Origin: Planctomycetota bacterium | GTDB taxonomy: Bacteria; Planctomycetota; Phycisphaerae; Phycisphaerales; Zrk34 | Length of the DNA: 64,000 bases | Assembly (NCBI GenBank): GCA_016125255.1 | Contig: WGMD01000012.1 | Location: forward strand, 1-64,000 | Direction of reading: 5' to 3' | Part shown: piece by piece, positions 51,717-59,393 of the stretch | Numbering within the stretch: position 1 is the first letter of the stretch | Layout: every line of letters starts with the position of its first letter | Notes under the pieces: generated by a model | Told to the model about the DNA's origin: nothing | What the model saw: the letters and a program-made list of their open reading frames with translations, nothing else | The model's database searches: none | Position numbers and translations under genes: made by a program

Positions 51717-52520
51717 ATGCGCATCATCCGTTTCAAGGACGAACAGGGCGCGATCCAATTCGGGCGCGATCTGGCCGACGGCACGGCGGCGTTGCTCGCC
51801 GGCGATCCCTACGCCGGGTTCAGCGATACCGGCAAGCGGGCGATGGTCGCCAAGCGTCTTTCGCCGATCGATCCGAAGGTGATCCTCTGCATCGGCCTCA
51901 ACTACCGCAAGCACGCGGAGGAAACCGGGGCGAAGATACCGCAGTGGCCGGTCTTGTTCATGAAGAACATCTCCGCCGCGTGCGGACCCGATGACAAGAT
52001 CGTGATCCCGCCCCTGTGCATGGACCCGCCGGAGGTCGATTACGAAGTCGAGCTGGCGGTCGTCATCGGCAGGGCGGCCAAGAACGTCAGCGAAGCGGAC
52101 GCGCTCAAACACGTGCTCGGCTACACCGTCGGCAACGACGTCAGCGCCCGCCTGTGGCAAAAGGACCGCGGGGGAAGTCAGTGGTGCCGCGGCAAGGGCT
52201 TCGACACGTTCTGCCCTCTCGGTCCCGTCCTCGTCACGCCCGACGAAATCCCCGACCCGCAGACGCTCGGGCTCAGCACCCGCCTCAACGGGCAGGTCAT
52301 GCAGGACTCGAACACCTCCGACATGATCTTCCCGGTGGCGAAGCTCATCGCGTTTTTATCCAGCGGCGTGACGCTCGTGCCGGGCACGGTCATCCTGACG
52401 GGCACGCCCAGCGGGGTCGGCATGGCGCGGAAGCCGCCGGTGTACCTGAAGCCGGGCGACAAGCTGGAATTGACCATCGAGAAGATCGGCTCGCTGACGA
52501 ATGCGATCGTCGCGGGTTAA
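51717..52520 (+). CDS. Fumarylacetoacetate hydrolase (FAH) family enzyme
   Basis: A 267-residue protein with the FAH fold: ILCIGLNYRKHAEETG, the metal-binding EVDYEVELAVVIG, GYTVGNDVSAR, and the C-terminal GTVILTGTPSGVGMARKPP. Members hydrolyse or isomerise diketo acids such as 5-carboxymethyl-2-oxo-hexene-dioate or oxaloacetate enol; the exact substrate cannot be told from the sequence. ATG 51717 (MRIIRFKDEQGAIQFG) is the family-typical start. It is divergent from trpE. Confidence 0.92.
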   Translation: MRIIRFKDEQGAIQFGRDLADGTAALLAGDPYAGFSDTGKRAMVAKRLSPIDPKVILCIGLNYRKHAEETGAKIPQWPVLFMKNISAACGPDDKIVIPPLCMDPPEVDYEVELAVVIGRAAKNVSEADALKHVLGYTVGNDVSARLWQKDRGGSQWCRGKGFDTFCPLGPVLVTPDEIPDPQTLGLSTRLNGQVMQDSNTSDMIFPVAKLIAFLSSGVTLVPGTVILTGTPSGVGMARKPPVYLKPGDKLELTIEKIGSLTNAIVAG

Positions 52521-52546
52521 GCCCGCCGCAAGCGGCGTCACTGAAC
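52519..52546. repeat. Palindromic repeat unit, copy at the FAH gene end
   Basis: AAGCCCGCCGC-aa-GCGGCGTCACTGAAC, a short hairpin (GCCGC/GCGGC at 52525-52536) related to the arms at 47423-47490. It overlaps the stop codon of the FAH-family gene. Confidence 0.55.
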
Positions 52547-52592
52547 GGGGATGGGCGGTTTTGTGTGGTGTGAACCGATGCCGACCCGATAA

Positions 52593-53228
52593 ATGATGAG
52601 TCCCATGAAGCGTCTATTCACCCAGTTCGGCGACTTTCTCGACCGCATCGACATCGGCGGCTGGCTGATGCTCTTGAGCGGATTCGTGATCGTGTCGGCC
52701 ACCGTGCTCACGCCGGCCTGGCGCGATGTGCGGGCGCTGGATCGGCAGCGCCAATTATTGGACCGGCAGGTCACGCTGCTCGAACTGGAGGAGCAGAACT
52801 ACAACGCCTTCGTCCGGGCGGTGCAGCGGGATGATCCGCTGCTCTTGGAACGGCTGGCGTGGCATCATCTGCGCCTCCGCCCGTCGGGCAGCGAAGTCGT
52901 CCCCGTCGGCTCGGAAATCCCCGCGCGGCTCCCGTCGATTGCCCAATGGGTCCAGCCGCAGCTTGACCCGCTCGTCCTGCGCGATGACGACCCGACACAC
53001 GTGGACAGCCGCCTCATCCGTCTCATCACCGGCCCGTCCCGCCCGTGGGTGCTCGCCTTCGGCGGCTGGCTCATCCTGATGGGCCTGCTGCTCAACCCGA
53101 CGCTCGAGTCCGCCATCGAGGACGACGCGATGCTCGACGACGAACCCGCTTCGCAAGAAGCGATCGACCCGACCGACGCATCCGCCGACGAAGCGGATGT
53201 CGAAGCGCCGGCCGAAACGCTTTTCTGA
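52593..53228 (+). CDS. Membrane protein with coiled coil, unknown
   Basis: A 211-residue protein with two membrane helices (WLMLLSGFVIVSATVLTPAW, about 24-43; VLAFGGWLILMGLLLN, about 151-166). Between them is a coiled-coil stretch (RALDRQRQLLDRQVTLLELE) and a globular part; an acidic tail ends the protein. Three in-frame ATGs lie at 52593, 52596 and 52605. FtsB/DivIC-like organisation (helix then coiled coil) can be noted, but the second helix and tail do not fit, so I leave the function open. It lies 40 nt upstream of dprA. Confidence 0.7.
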   Translation: MMSPMKRLFTQFGDFLDRIDIGGWLMLLSGFVIVSATVLTPAWRDVRALDRQRQLLDRQVTLLELEEQNYNAFVRAVQRDDPLLLERLAWHHLRLRPSGSEVVPVGSEIPARLPSIAQWVQPQLDPLVLRDDDPTHVDSRLIRLITGPSRPWVLAFGGWLILMGLLLNPTLESAIEDDAMLDDEPASQEAIDPTDASADEADVEAPAETLF

Positions 53229-53256
53229 TTTTCTCCCGAATTCACATCCCGCGTGT

Positions 53257-53271
53257 TACACTTGGGCCATG
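53257..53271 (+). promoter_or_regulatory. -10-like box before dprA (leaderless candidate)
   Basis: TACACT at 53257-53262 ends 6 nt before ATG 53269, with no Shine-Dalgarno and no good -35. Confidence 0.35.
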
Positions 53272-54408
53272 TCCGATCCGGTGGTTGAAGCGCGATTGCG
53301 GCTGGCGTTGACGGCGGGGCTGGGGCCGGTGCTGACGCGGCGGCTTGTCGAGGCCTGCGGGGGCATTGTCGAGGCATCTGAGGCGAGCGTGGCGACGCTC
53401 AGTTCCGTTAAGGGCATTTCCAACCGCAAAGCCGAGGACATCAGGCGCTCGATGCACGAGGCGGATGTCGAAGGCGAGCGCCGGCTTATCGAGTCGCAGG
53501 GCGTCACGCTCATCGGGATCGACGAGGCGGCTTATCCGCCGCTGCTGCGGCATATCGATGACCCGCCGCCGCTGCTGTATGTGCGGGGCACGCTTGAGCG
53601 AGCGGATGGGCTCGCGCTGGCGATGGTCGGCGCCCGCAAGTGCACGCAGTACGGGCGCGAGCAGGCGGACCGGCTCGCCGGTCTGCTCAGCCAGGCGGGA
53701 CTGACCATCATCAGCGGCGGCGCCCGCGGGATCGACTCGGCGGCCCACGCGGCGGCGATGCGCAGCGGCGGGCGGACGGTGGCGGTGCTCGGGTGCGGAC
53801 TGGGCCAGTGCTATCCGCCGGAGAACAAGGAACTGTTCGGGCAGATCGCCCGGGGCGGCGGGGCGGTCATCAGTGAACTGCCCATGCGGACGCCCCCGCT
53901 GGCCGACAACTTCCCCGCACGCAATCGGATCATTTCGGGATTGTCGCTGGGCGTGCTGGTTATTGAGGCCTCGGCCCGCAGCGGGGCGACAATCACCGCC
54001 CGGCTCGCCGCCGAGGAGCACCACCGGGAGGTCATGGCCCTGCCCGGTCGGGTCGACTCGCCCGCCTCCGCCGGGTGCCACCGGATGATCCGCGAGGGAT
54101 GGGCCACGCTCGTGACCAGTCCCGCCGACATCCTCGAATGTCTCGGCGAAGCGGGGCAAACGCTCAAAGCAGCCCTCGATGAGAGTCCGGCGGAGGAGAC
54201 GACCGCCGATTCCAGTCCAAAAATGCACAACCTGAGCGGCGACATCGCCCATATTTACGAAAAATTGACCGTCTCGCCCATGTCGCTTGATGACCTTTGC
54301 GGGCTGACGAATCTGCCGATCGCGACGCTTCAGTCGCATCTGATGCAGCTTCAATTGACGGGATTGGTCGAAAGATTGCCCGCTAATCGGGTTCGGCGAA
54401 GAAATTAG
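53269..54408 (+). CDS. dprA: DNA processing protein DprA
   Basis: A 379-residue DprA/Smf that loads RecA on incoming single-stranded DNA in natural transformation. The Rossmann-like domain has VGARKCTQYGREQADRLAG, IISGGARGIDSAAHAAAM, SELPMRTPPLADNFPARNRI and VIEASARSGATITARLA. An N-terminal helix-hairpin region (LSSVKGISNRKAEDIRR) and a C-terminal winged helix (MSLDDLCGLTNLPIATLQSH) complete it. ATG 53269 (MSDPVVEARLRL) gives the usual length. DprA suggests a capacity for DNA uptake, although no competence genes lie nearby. Confidence 0.95.
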   Translation: MSDPVVEARLRLALTAGLGPVLTRRLVEACGGIVEASEASVATLSSVKGISNRKAEDIRRSMHEADVEGERRLIESQGVTLIGIDEAAYPPLLRHIDDPPPLLYVRGTLERADGLALAMVGARKCTQYGREQADRLAGLLSQAGLTIISGGARGIDSAAHAAAMRSGGRTVAVLGCGLGQCYPPENKELFGQIARGGGAVISELPMRTPPLADNFPARNRIISGLSLGVLVIEASARSGATITARLAAEEHHREVMALPGRVDSPASAGCHRMIREGWATLVTSPADILECLGEAGQTLKAALDESPAEETTADSSPKMHNLSGDIAHIYEKLTVSPMSLDDLCGLTNLPIATLQSHLMQLQLTGLVERLPANRVRRRN

Positions 54409-54411
54409 CGC

Positions 54412-54437
54412 AATTTGTGCAGGTTCATGTACAAATT
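54412..54437. other. Inverted repeat AATTTGT/ACAAATT after dprA
   Basis: Two perfect 7-nt arms (54412-54418 and 54431-54437) around 12 nt, in an AT-rich stretch between dprA and the FecR-like gene. There is no T-run, so it looks more like a protein-binding site than a terminator. Confidence 0.3.
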
Positions 54438-54486
54438 TGGGGCCTGAGAACGAATATAGATATGGGGCGTCGAAAATTTTACTCGT

Positions 54487-54516
54487 TTGTTTTTGGCCCT
54501 TGTGATAAACTATGAT
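54487..54516 (+). promoter_or_regulatory. Probable promoter of the FecR-like gene
   Basis: TTGTTT (54487-54492), an 18-base spacer and TATGAT (54511-54516), followed by a leader of about 20 nt with GAGGAG before the GTG start at 54542. Confidence 0.45.
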
Positions 54517-54541
54517 TCGCCCCACCTGAGGAGACCGTTCC

Positions 54542-55228
54542 GTGACCGAGCGATATCGAAGTGCCAAGCCGGGGACCCCTGTCGAGTCATCGCCCTCGAC
54601 GCCGTCCGCAAACGCCACCGCCGTCCGCCCGCTGCCCTCGGCCGCCTGGGGCTGGGTCGGCCCGGTGCTCGCCATCATCACCATCGGCGTCGTCGTCTGG
54701 GTGCGACACGACACCTCGACCTCTGTCGCCAAACCCTATGACCCCCGCCTGGACGCCACGGTCGCCAACGACCCGCTCGTCAAGCCCAAACCGGATTATC
54801 GCTCCGCCCAGGCCGCCGTCACGCCCGGCACGACGCCGGAGCGGCCGGACCGGACCGTCGCCTTCGCCGACACGCCGCGGCTTCTGATGGCCGAAAACGC
54901 CAAGTGGGCCGCCGGGTCCAGCGCGCCGTCCACCGATGGCCCGCTGCCCAAGGGCCCGCTCGTCCTCGAAGAAGGCCGCATCGAATTCGTCATGCCCTCC
55001 GGCGTGCACGTCACGCTCGAAGGCAACTGCGCCTTTGAAACCACCAGCGAAAACTCCATCCGCCTCGACCGCGGTACGCTCAGCGCCGACGTCCCCGATG
55101 AAGCCGTCGGCTTCTTCGTCCAGACCCCCAGCGCCCGCGTCACCGCCATCGAAGACGAACCCAAACCCCAGCCCGAATCCAAACCCGCAACGACCACTGC
55201 GGCCCCGGCCAATCAGTCGTCGCTGTGA
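54542..55228 (+). CDS. FecR-domain-like single-pass membrane protein
   Basis: A 228-residue protein starting at GTG 54542; GAGGAG lies about 8 nt upstream and decides the start. A Pro/Ser-rich N-terminus is followed by one membrane helix (AWGWVGPVLAIITIGVVVWV, about 35-54). The C-terminal part has LVLEEGRIEFVMPSGVHVTL, EGNCAFETTSENSIRLDRG and ADVPDEAVGFFVQTPSARV, the beta-repeat pattern of FecR-type domains. FecR proteins relay signals to ECF sigma factors, but no sigma gene is adjacent. It has its own promoter and terminator. Confidence 0.78.
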   Translation: MTERYRSAKPGTPVESSPSTPSANATAVRPLPSAAWGWVGPVLAIITIGVVVWVRHDTSTSVAKPYDPRLDATVANDPLVKPKPDYRSAQAAVTPGTTPERPDRTVAFADTPRLLMAENAKWAAGSSAPSTDGPLPKGPLVLEEGRIEFVMPSGVHVTLEGNCAFETTSENSIRLDRGTLSADVPDEAVGFFVQTPSARVTAIEDEPKPQPESKPATTTAAPANQSSL

Positions 55229-55250
55229 TGCGTGGTTTTATATGAATCAA

Positions 55251-55281
55251 AAAAACGGCCCGATCGCGGGCCGTTTTTATT
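55251..55281 (+). terminator. Rho-independent terminator of the FecR-like gene
   Basis: A 12-bp perfect stem (AAAAACGGCCCG / CGGGCCGTTTTT) with loop ATCG, followed by ATTT, 22 nt after the stop codon. Confidence 0.88.
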
Positions 55282-55298
55282 TGCACAATGGTTTGACT

Positions 55299-55331
55299 CC
55301 CTCTCCCGCCGGGAGAGGGCCGGGGTGAGGG
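55299..55331. repeat. Dispersed hairpin repeat, copy 2
   Basis: CCCTCTCCC-GCC-GGGAGAGGG then CCGGGGTGAGGG, the same unit as at 31687-31719 with a different loop. The rest of 55332-55560 holds no gene; a TACAAT at 55497-55502 could be the -10 of the next gene. Confidence 0.75.
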
Positions 55332-55560
55332 TGGCGACGAAGTATGGCGCTCTTCGCAACGGGCGCGGTCGGTGATGTAGTTTGGACGAACCACCGGCTG
55401 CAGTTGACCACCGACGTCAGTGATGAATAATGATGTGATCAATTGGAAGTCTGCGCAGGCAATCGACAACTGAGGCGATTTACATCAGGGGGTATTTACA
55501 ATCGCAACGAACCCAACGACTACCATCGCTGAACCGCCATCGGATTTCGGTATCCGCTTG

Positions 55561-55986
55561 ATGGACGACGAGCAGGTGCTTCTGTCGCTCCGTCCGTACC
55601 GCTTCGTGCAGTACGCGGCGGTTTCCGCCGTCATCACGGTGATTGGTATTGTGCTGCTTCCATTTGTTCTCGGTTGGGCCGTTCTGGCGGAGCGCCGTTA
55701 CCACTACTGGCTCACCAACAAGCGCGTCATCTGGTGTCATGGCTTCATCGGATATCGCGTCCGAAGCGTGCCGCTGGAACGGATCACCGATGTGGTCATC
55801 AGCAGAACGCTGCCCGAAATGATGGCCGGGATCAGTTCAATCGAAATCCGTGACATGACGGGGCAATCTCAGGAAGCGGCGGGCAGCTTTGGCGCGAAGT
55901 GGATCGGTGTCGAGGATGCGCCGGAAGTTCAACGGCGGGTGTTGCAGCAAATCCGCGAGGTCAACGAGGCGGGTCGTCGAATATGA
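55561..55986 (+). CDS. PH-domain (bPH2/DUF304-like) membrane protein
   Basis: A 141-residue protein from ATG 55561. Two hydrophobic stretches form a hairpin near the N-terminus (YAAVSAVITVIGIVLLPFVL followed by GWAVLA). They are followed by a bacterial PH fold: YHYWLTNKRVIWCHGFIGYR, then RSVPLERITDVVISRTLPEM, typical of YdbS/DUF304 proteins. It probably sits at the membrane, with unknown ligand. TTG 55558 is also in frame; no clear Shine-Dalgarno. Confidence 0.8.
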   Translation: MDDEQVLLSLRPYRFVQYAAVSAVITVIGIVLLPFVLGWAVLAERRYHYWLTNKRVIWCHGFIGYRVRSVPLERITDVVISRTLPEMMAGISSIEIRDMTGQSQEAAGSFGAKWIGVEDAPEVQRRVLQQIREVNEAGRRI

Positions 55987-56067
55987 CGCGGCGTCTGGAA
56001 AGATGATCTGCGGGTGTTGTGGCGACGTATGTACTTGAGTGCCGCGGGAGGAGGAAGGGGCGGTATT

Positions 56068-57090
56068 TCACCGGTTGCCGTACATCTTCTGGTAATACTC
56101 GCGATACGCGCCGCTTTTGACGCGCTTCCACCACTGCGGATGGTCCACGTACCACTTGACCGTCTGCTCCAGCGCGGCGGGCCAGGCGGAGCGCGACGGC
56201 GACCAACCCAGCTCGGTCTTCATCTTCGTCGCATCGATGGCGTAACGGCGATCGTGACCGAGGCGGTCGGTGACGTGGCGGATCATCGACTTGTCTTTGC
56301 CCATCAGTTCGATGATCGAATGGGTCAGTTCGAGGTTGGTGCGCTCGTTGTTCCCGCCGATGTTGTAGACCTGGCCGGCGGTGCCTTTTTCCAGCACGGT
56401 CAGCACGGCCTCGCAGTGGTCTTCGACATGAATCCAGTCGCGGACGTTCAGCCCGTCGCCGTAGAGCGGAACCTGCACGTTTTCCATCAGGTTCGTCACG
56501 AACAGCGGAATGACCTTTTCGGGGAACTGGTAGGGGCCGAAGTTGTTGGAGCAGCGCGTGATGAGCGTGTCCATGCCGAAGGTTTCGTGATACGCGCGGA
56601 CCAGCAGATCGCTCGACGCCTTGGAGGCGGAGTAGGGACTGTTGGGCGCGATGGGGGTATCTTCGGTGAATTTGATTTGAGGATTTTCGAGCGGAAGCGA
56701 ACCGTAGACTTCATCGGTGCTGACATGGACGAAGCGGGCGACGTTGTGGCGGCGCGCCGCGTCGAGGAGTTTCTGCGTGCCGAGGATGTTGGTGTTCACG
56801 AACGGCGTCGAGTCCATGATGGAACGATCGACATGCGACTCGGCGGCGAAGTGAACGACGGCGTCGCAGCGCGGCATGACCTGATCAAGAATCGCGGCGT
56901 CACAGATATCGCCGCGGACGAATTCGTAGCGGTCATTGCCATCGACGTCCGCCAGATTTTCGAGATTGCCCGAGTAGGTCAGGGCGTCGAGATTGATGAG
57001 GCGGATGCCTTCGCGGTTGGCGAGGACGAAACGGATGAAGTTGGAGCCGATAAAACCCGCCCCGCCGGTGATGAGAAGTGTTCTGGTCAT
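56068..57090 (-). CDS. rfbB: dTDP-glucose 4,6-dehydratase
   Basis: A 340-residue extended SDR enzyme, the second step of dTDP-L-rhamnose synthesis. LLITGGAGFIGSNFIR binds NAD, VHFAAESHVDRSI and the catalytic YSASKASSD (YxxxK) follow, with HVSTDEVYGSL between, and RCSNNFGPYQFPEKVIPLF is the family block. ATG 57090 (MTRTLLITGG) is chosen over 57102. It lies 66 nt downstream of rfbD in the same orientation, and a palindromic repeat separates them. Confidence 0.96.
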   Translation of the reverse strand: MTRTLLITGGAGFIGSNFIRFVLANREGIRLINLDALTYSGNLENLADVDGNDRYEFVRGDICDAAILDQVMPRCDAVVHFAAESHVDRSIMDSTPFVNTNILGTQKLLDAARRHNVARFVHVSTDEVYGSLPLENPQIKFTEDTPIAPNSPYSASKASSDLLVRAYHETFGMDTLITRCSNNFGPYQFPEKVIPLFVTNLMENVQVPLYGDGLNVRDWIHVEDHCEAVLTVLEKGTAGQVYNIGGNNERTNLELTHSIIELMGKDKSMIRHVTDRLGHDRRYAIDATKMKTELGWSPSRSAWPAALEQTVKWYVDHPQWWKRVKSGAYREYYQKMYGNR

Positions 57091-57130
57091 AGGGAAGCTC
57101 AAAAGGTGTCAGCGGTCAGGCGTCAGCTTG

Positions 57131-57157
57131 TTTAGCGAGGCCGCTTGCGGCCTGTTT
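57131..57157. repeat. Palindromic repeat unit between rfbD and rfbB
   Basis: TTTAGCG followed by AGGCCGC-tt-GCGGCCT (57138-57153), related to the arms at 47423-47490. It touches the rfbD stop codon. Confidence 0.6.
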
Positions 57158-58032
57158 CATTCTAATCGGCCAATCACATCCGCCAGATTGGTTCGCCAGT
57201 CGGACATCGGCCCGAGGATTTTTTCGGACGCGGACAGGTTCAGCACACTATAGGCCGGGCGCTTGGCGGGGCGGGGGAACTCGGCGGTGGTGCACGGATC
57301 GACGCGGCAGGCCGCCCCGCGCAGGCGGGCGATTTCCGCGGCGAAGTCGTGCCATGTGCATTCCCCGCCGTCGGTCACGTGATATACGCCGCGCGCCCCG
57401 GCGTCGATGAGCTTCATCGTGGCGGCGGCGAGGGGTTCGCAGCTCGTGGGCCGGCCGCGCTGGTCGTTGACGACGCGCAGCACGTCGCGCTCGGCGGCGA
57501 ACCGGGCGATGGTCCGCACGAAATTCTTGCCCCACGGGGCGTAAAGCCAACTGATGCGGATGAGCAGATGGTCCGCGCCGCTGTCCAGGAGCAGCCGCTC
57601 GCCCGCCGCCTTGGTCCGCCCGTACGCATTGAGCGGCTCGATCGGATCGTCGATGCGGTACGGCCGCGTGCCATGTCCATTGAACACATAATCCGTGCTG
57701 TAATGCACGAGCGTCGCGCCGACCGCCGCGCATCGCCGGGCCAGCACGCCGACCGCCTCGCCGTTGAGCCGCATCGCCTCCGCTTCATGCGTCTCCGCCC
57801 CGTCGACATCGGTGTACGCGGCGCAGTTGATGACCAGTCGATGCCCCTCGCGCACGCCCGCTTCAATCGACGCCTCGCTCGTCAGGTCCATCTCGCCGCG
57901 CTTGGGCGCGTCAAACGTCGCGCCGCGCGCGGCAAGCATCTGCCGCCAGGCCCTGCCGAGCATGCCGCCGGCGCCGATGAGCAGGAGATTGGCAGATGCG
58001 CCGGACGAGCCCGTTGGAGAGTTTGGTTGCAT
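57157..58032 (-). CDS. rfbD: dTDP-4-dehydrorhamnose reductase
   Basis: A 291-residue RmlD, the last step of dTDP-L-rhamnose synthesis. LLLIGAGGMLGRAWRQML is the cofactor loop, VINCAAYTDVDGAETHEAEA and VHYSTDYVFNGHGTRPY (with the YxxxK equivalent YGRTKAAGE) are typical, and RISWLYAPWGKNFV follows. Upstream, ATGACA and TAAAAT are spaced 17 nt and the ATG begins 7 nt after the -10. Confidence 0.94.
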   Translation of the reverse strand: MQPNSPTGSSGASANLLLIGAGGMLGRAWRQMLAARGATFDAPKRGEMDLTSEASIEAGVREGHRLVINCAAYTDVDGAETHEAEAMRLNGEAVGVLARRCAAVGATLVHYSTDYVFNGHGTRPYRIDDPIEPLNAYGRTKAAGERLLLDSGADHLLIRISWLYAPWGKNFVRTIARFAAERDVLRVVNDQRGRPTSCEPLAAATMKLIDAGARGVYHVTDGGECTWHDFAAEIARLRGAACRVDPCTTAEFPRPAKRPAYSVLNLSASEKILGPMSDWRTNLADVIGRLE

Positions 58033-58068
58033 CGTGTCGATTTTACATGAGGACTTTTACACTGTCAT
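58033..58068 (-). promoter_or_regulatory. Promoter abutting rfbD (leaderless candidate)
   Basis: Minus strand: ATGACA (58068-58063), 17-nt spacer, TAAAAT (58045-58040), then 7 nt to ATG 58032. The 5-of-6 match to TTGACA makes this one of the better leaderless promoters here. Confidence 0.6.
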
Positions 58069-58085
58069 TTGCGGGAACAAGGTTC

Positions 58086-59393
58086 ATGACAATTGCGCAG
58101 GTGCTCCTTCTTGTTTGGCCGGTGGTGGTGCTTGTCGCATTCTGGCGACTGGAGGCGCATCGCGCATGCATCATTGCGATCATCGGCGGATGGATCGCGC
58201 TGCCGACGACGACGTTGATGTTGAGTGGATGGACGTGGACAAAAATGGAAGCGGCTGTGGTGCCCTCAGTGATCGGGACGCTGATCTTCTGCCGGCCGTT
58301 GTTGAAAGCGTATCGACCGAGCATGATGGATCTTCCGGCCGTGCTCTTTTGCCTCTGTCCGTTCATTGCGGCGCTGGTCAACCGATTGCCATTGACTTTT
58401 GCATCCACGGAGACGGGCAAGGAAATGCTCTACTGGCTCGCGCCATTCGCGTTGGGTCGGCTGCTCATTGGCGAGCCGAAATACCTGCGAGATCTGGGCG
58501 TGGGCGTGTTGCTGGCGGGGCTGATTTACGTGCCGCTGTGCTGGCTGGAGATTTTTCGAGGACCGGTGCTCAATCAATGGCTGACCGGCGAAGTGTCGGG
58601 CCGGGCGATGGCGGGCGCATGGCGCGGCGGGACATGGCGGCCGGTCGTACTCATGAGCACGGGCTTTGAGGTCACGATGATGCTGGCGCTGGCGAGCATG
58701 CTGGGTGTTTGGATGTGGCGGGCGGGTACGATTCGACGTATCGCCGGCGTACCGGTGCTGATCGTTGTCGCGGCGCTCGTTGTGACGACGATCATGGCGC
58801 GATCGCTGGGGAGCATCCTGCTGATGGGGGTCGGGCTCGGGCTGCTCTTTGTGATCGCACGCACGCGATGGCGCGGTCTTTTACTGGGGCTCATCGTGCT
58901 GATCCCGCTCTATGCGGGGCTGCGTTTGAGCGGTCTGATGAGCGGGCACATCATCGTGCGGGCGTTCGAATCGGTTGCGCCCAACCGCGCACACTCGCTG
59001 CAGTTTCGTCTCGAAGGCGAGGATCAGGTCATTCGGCGTCTGCACGAGCGGCCGCTATTCGGATGGGGCGCGTTCAACGCATGGCGCGAAGATGAAGGCC
59101 GGCGGCTAGACGGATTCTGGATCATGGCGCTGACGCGCACCGGAATCGTCAGTCTCGTGATCTGGATGGTGTTCATGCTTCTGCCGAGCACGCGGTTCGT
59201 GATGCGGACGCCGGGCGAACGGTGGGCGGATGTGGCGCTGGCGGCGCCGTCAGTATTTGCTGTGTTCCTTGTACTGTGGACGGTTGACGGGTTGATCAAT
59301 TACGAGATGCCGCAGGCGTACATTCTACTGCTGGGCGCGATGACCGCGCTGGCGGTGCGGCGCGGGCGAAGCGAGGACGCGATCGATGTTTGA
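58086..59393 (+). CDS. O-antigen ligase-like polytopic membrane protein 1
   Basis: A 435-residue protein with about ten membrane helices. ATG 58086 (MTIAQVLLLVWPVVVLVAFW) follows AAGG and starts at the first helix; ATG 58047 is possible. A short loop with RLHERPLFGWGAFNAW, followed by RTGIVSLVIWMVF, matches the FGWG/G..G..G pattern of Wzy/WaaL proteins. Its stop overlaps the start of a paralogue by 8 nt, and dTDP-rhamnose genes flank the pair. Role: probably polymerising or ligating a rhamnose-containing glycan. Confidence 0.8.
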   Translation: MTIAQVLLLVWPVVVLVAFWRLEAHRACIIAIIGGWIALPTTTLMLSGWTWTKMEAAVVPSVIGTLIFCRPLLKAYRPSMMDLPAVLFCLCPFIAALVNRLPLTFASTETGKEMLYWLAPFALGRLLIGEPKYLRDLGVGVLLAGLIYVPLCWLEIFRGPVLNQWLTGEVSGRAMAGAWRGGTWRPVVLMSTGFEVTMMLALASMLGVWMWRAGTIRRIAGVPVLIVVAALVVTTIMARSLGSILLMGVGLGLLFVIARTRWRGLLLGLIVLIPLYAGLRLSGLMSGHIIVRAFESVAPNRAHSLQFRLEGEDQVIRRLHERPLFGWGAFNAWREDEGRRLDGFWIMALTRTGIVSLVIWMVFMLLPSTRFVMRTPGERWADVALAAPSVFAVFLVLWTVDGLINYEMPQAYILLLGAMTALAVRRGRSEDAIDV

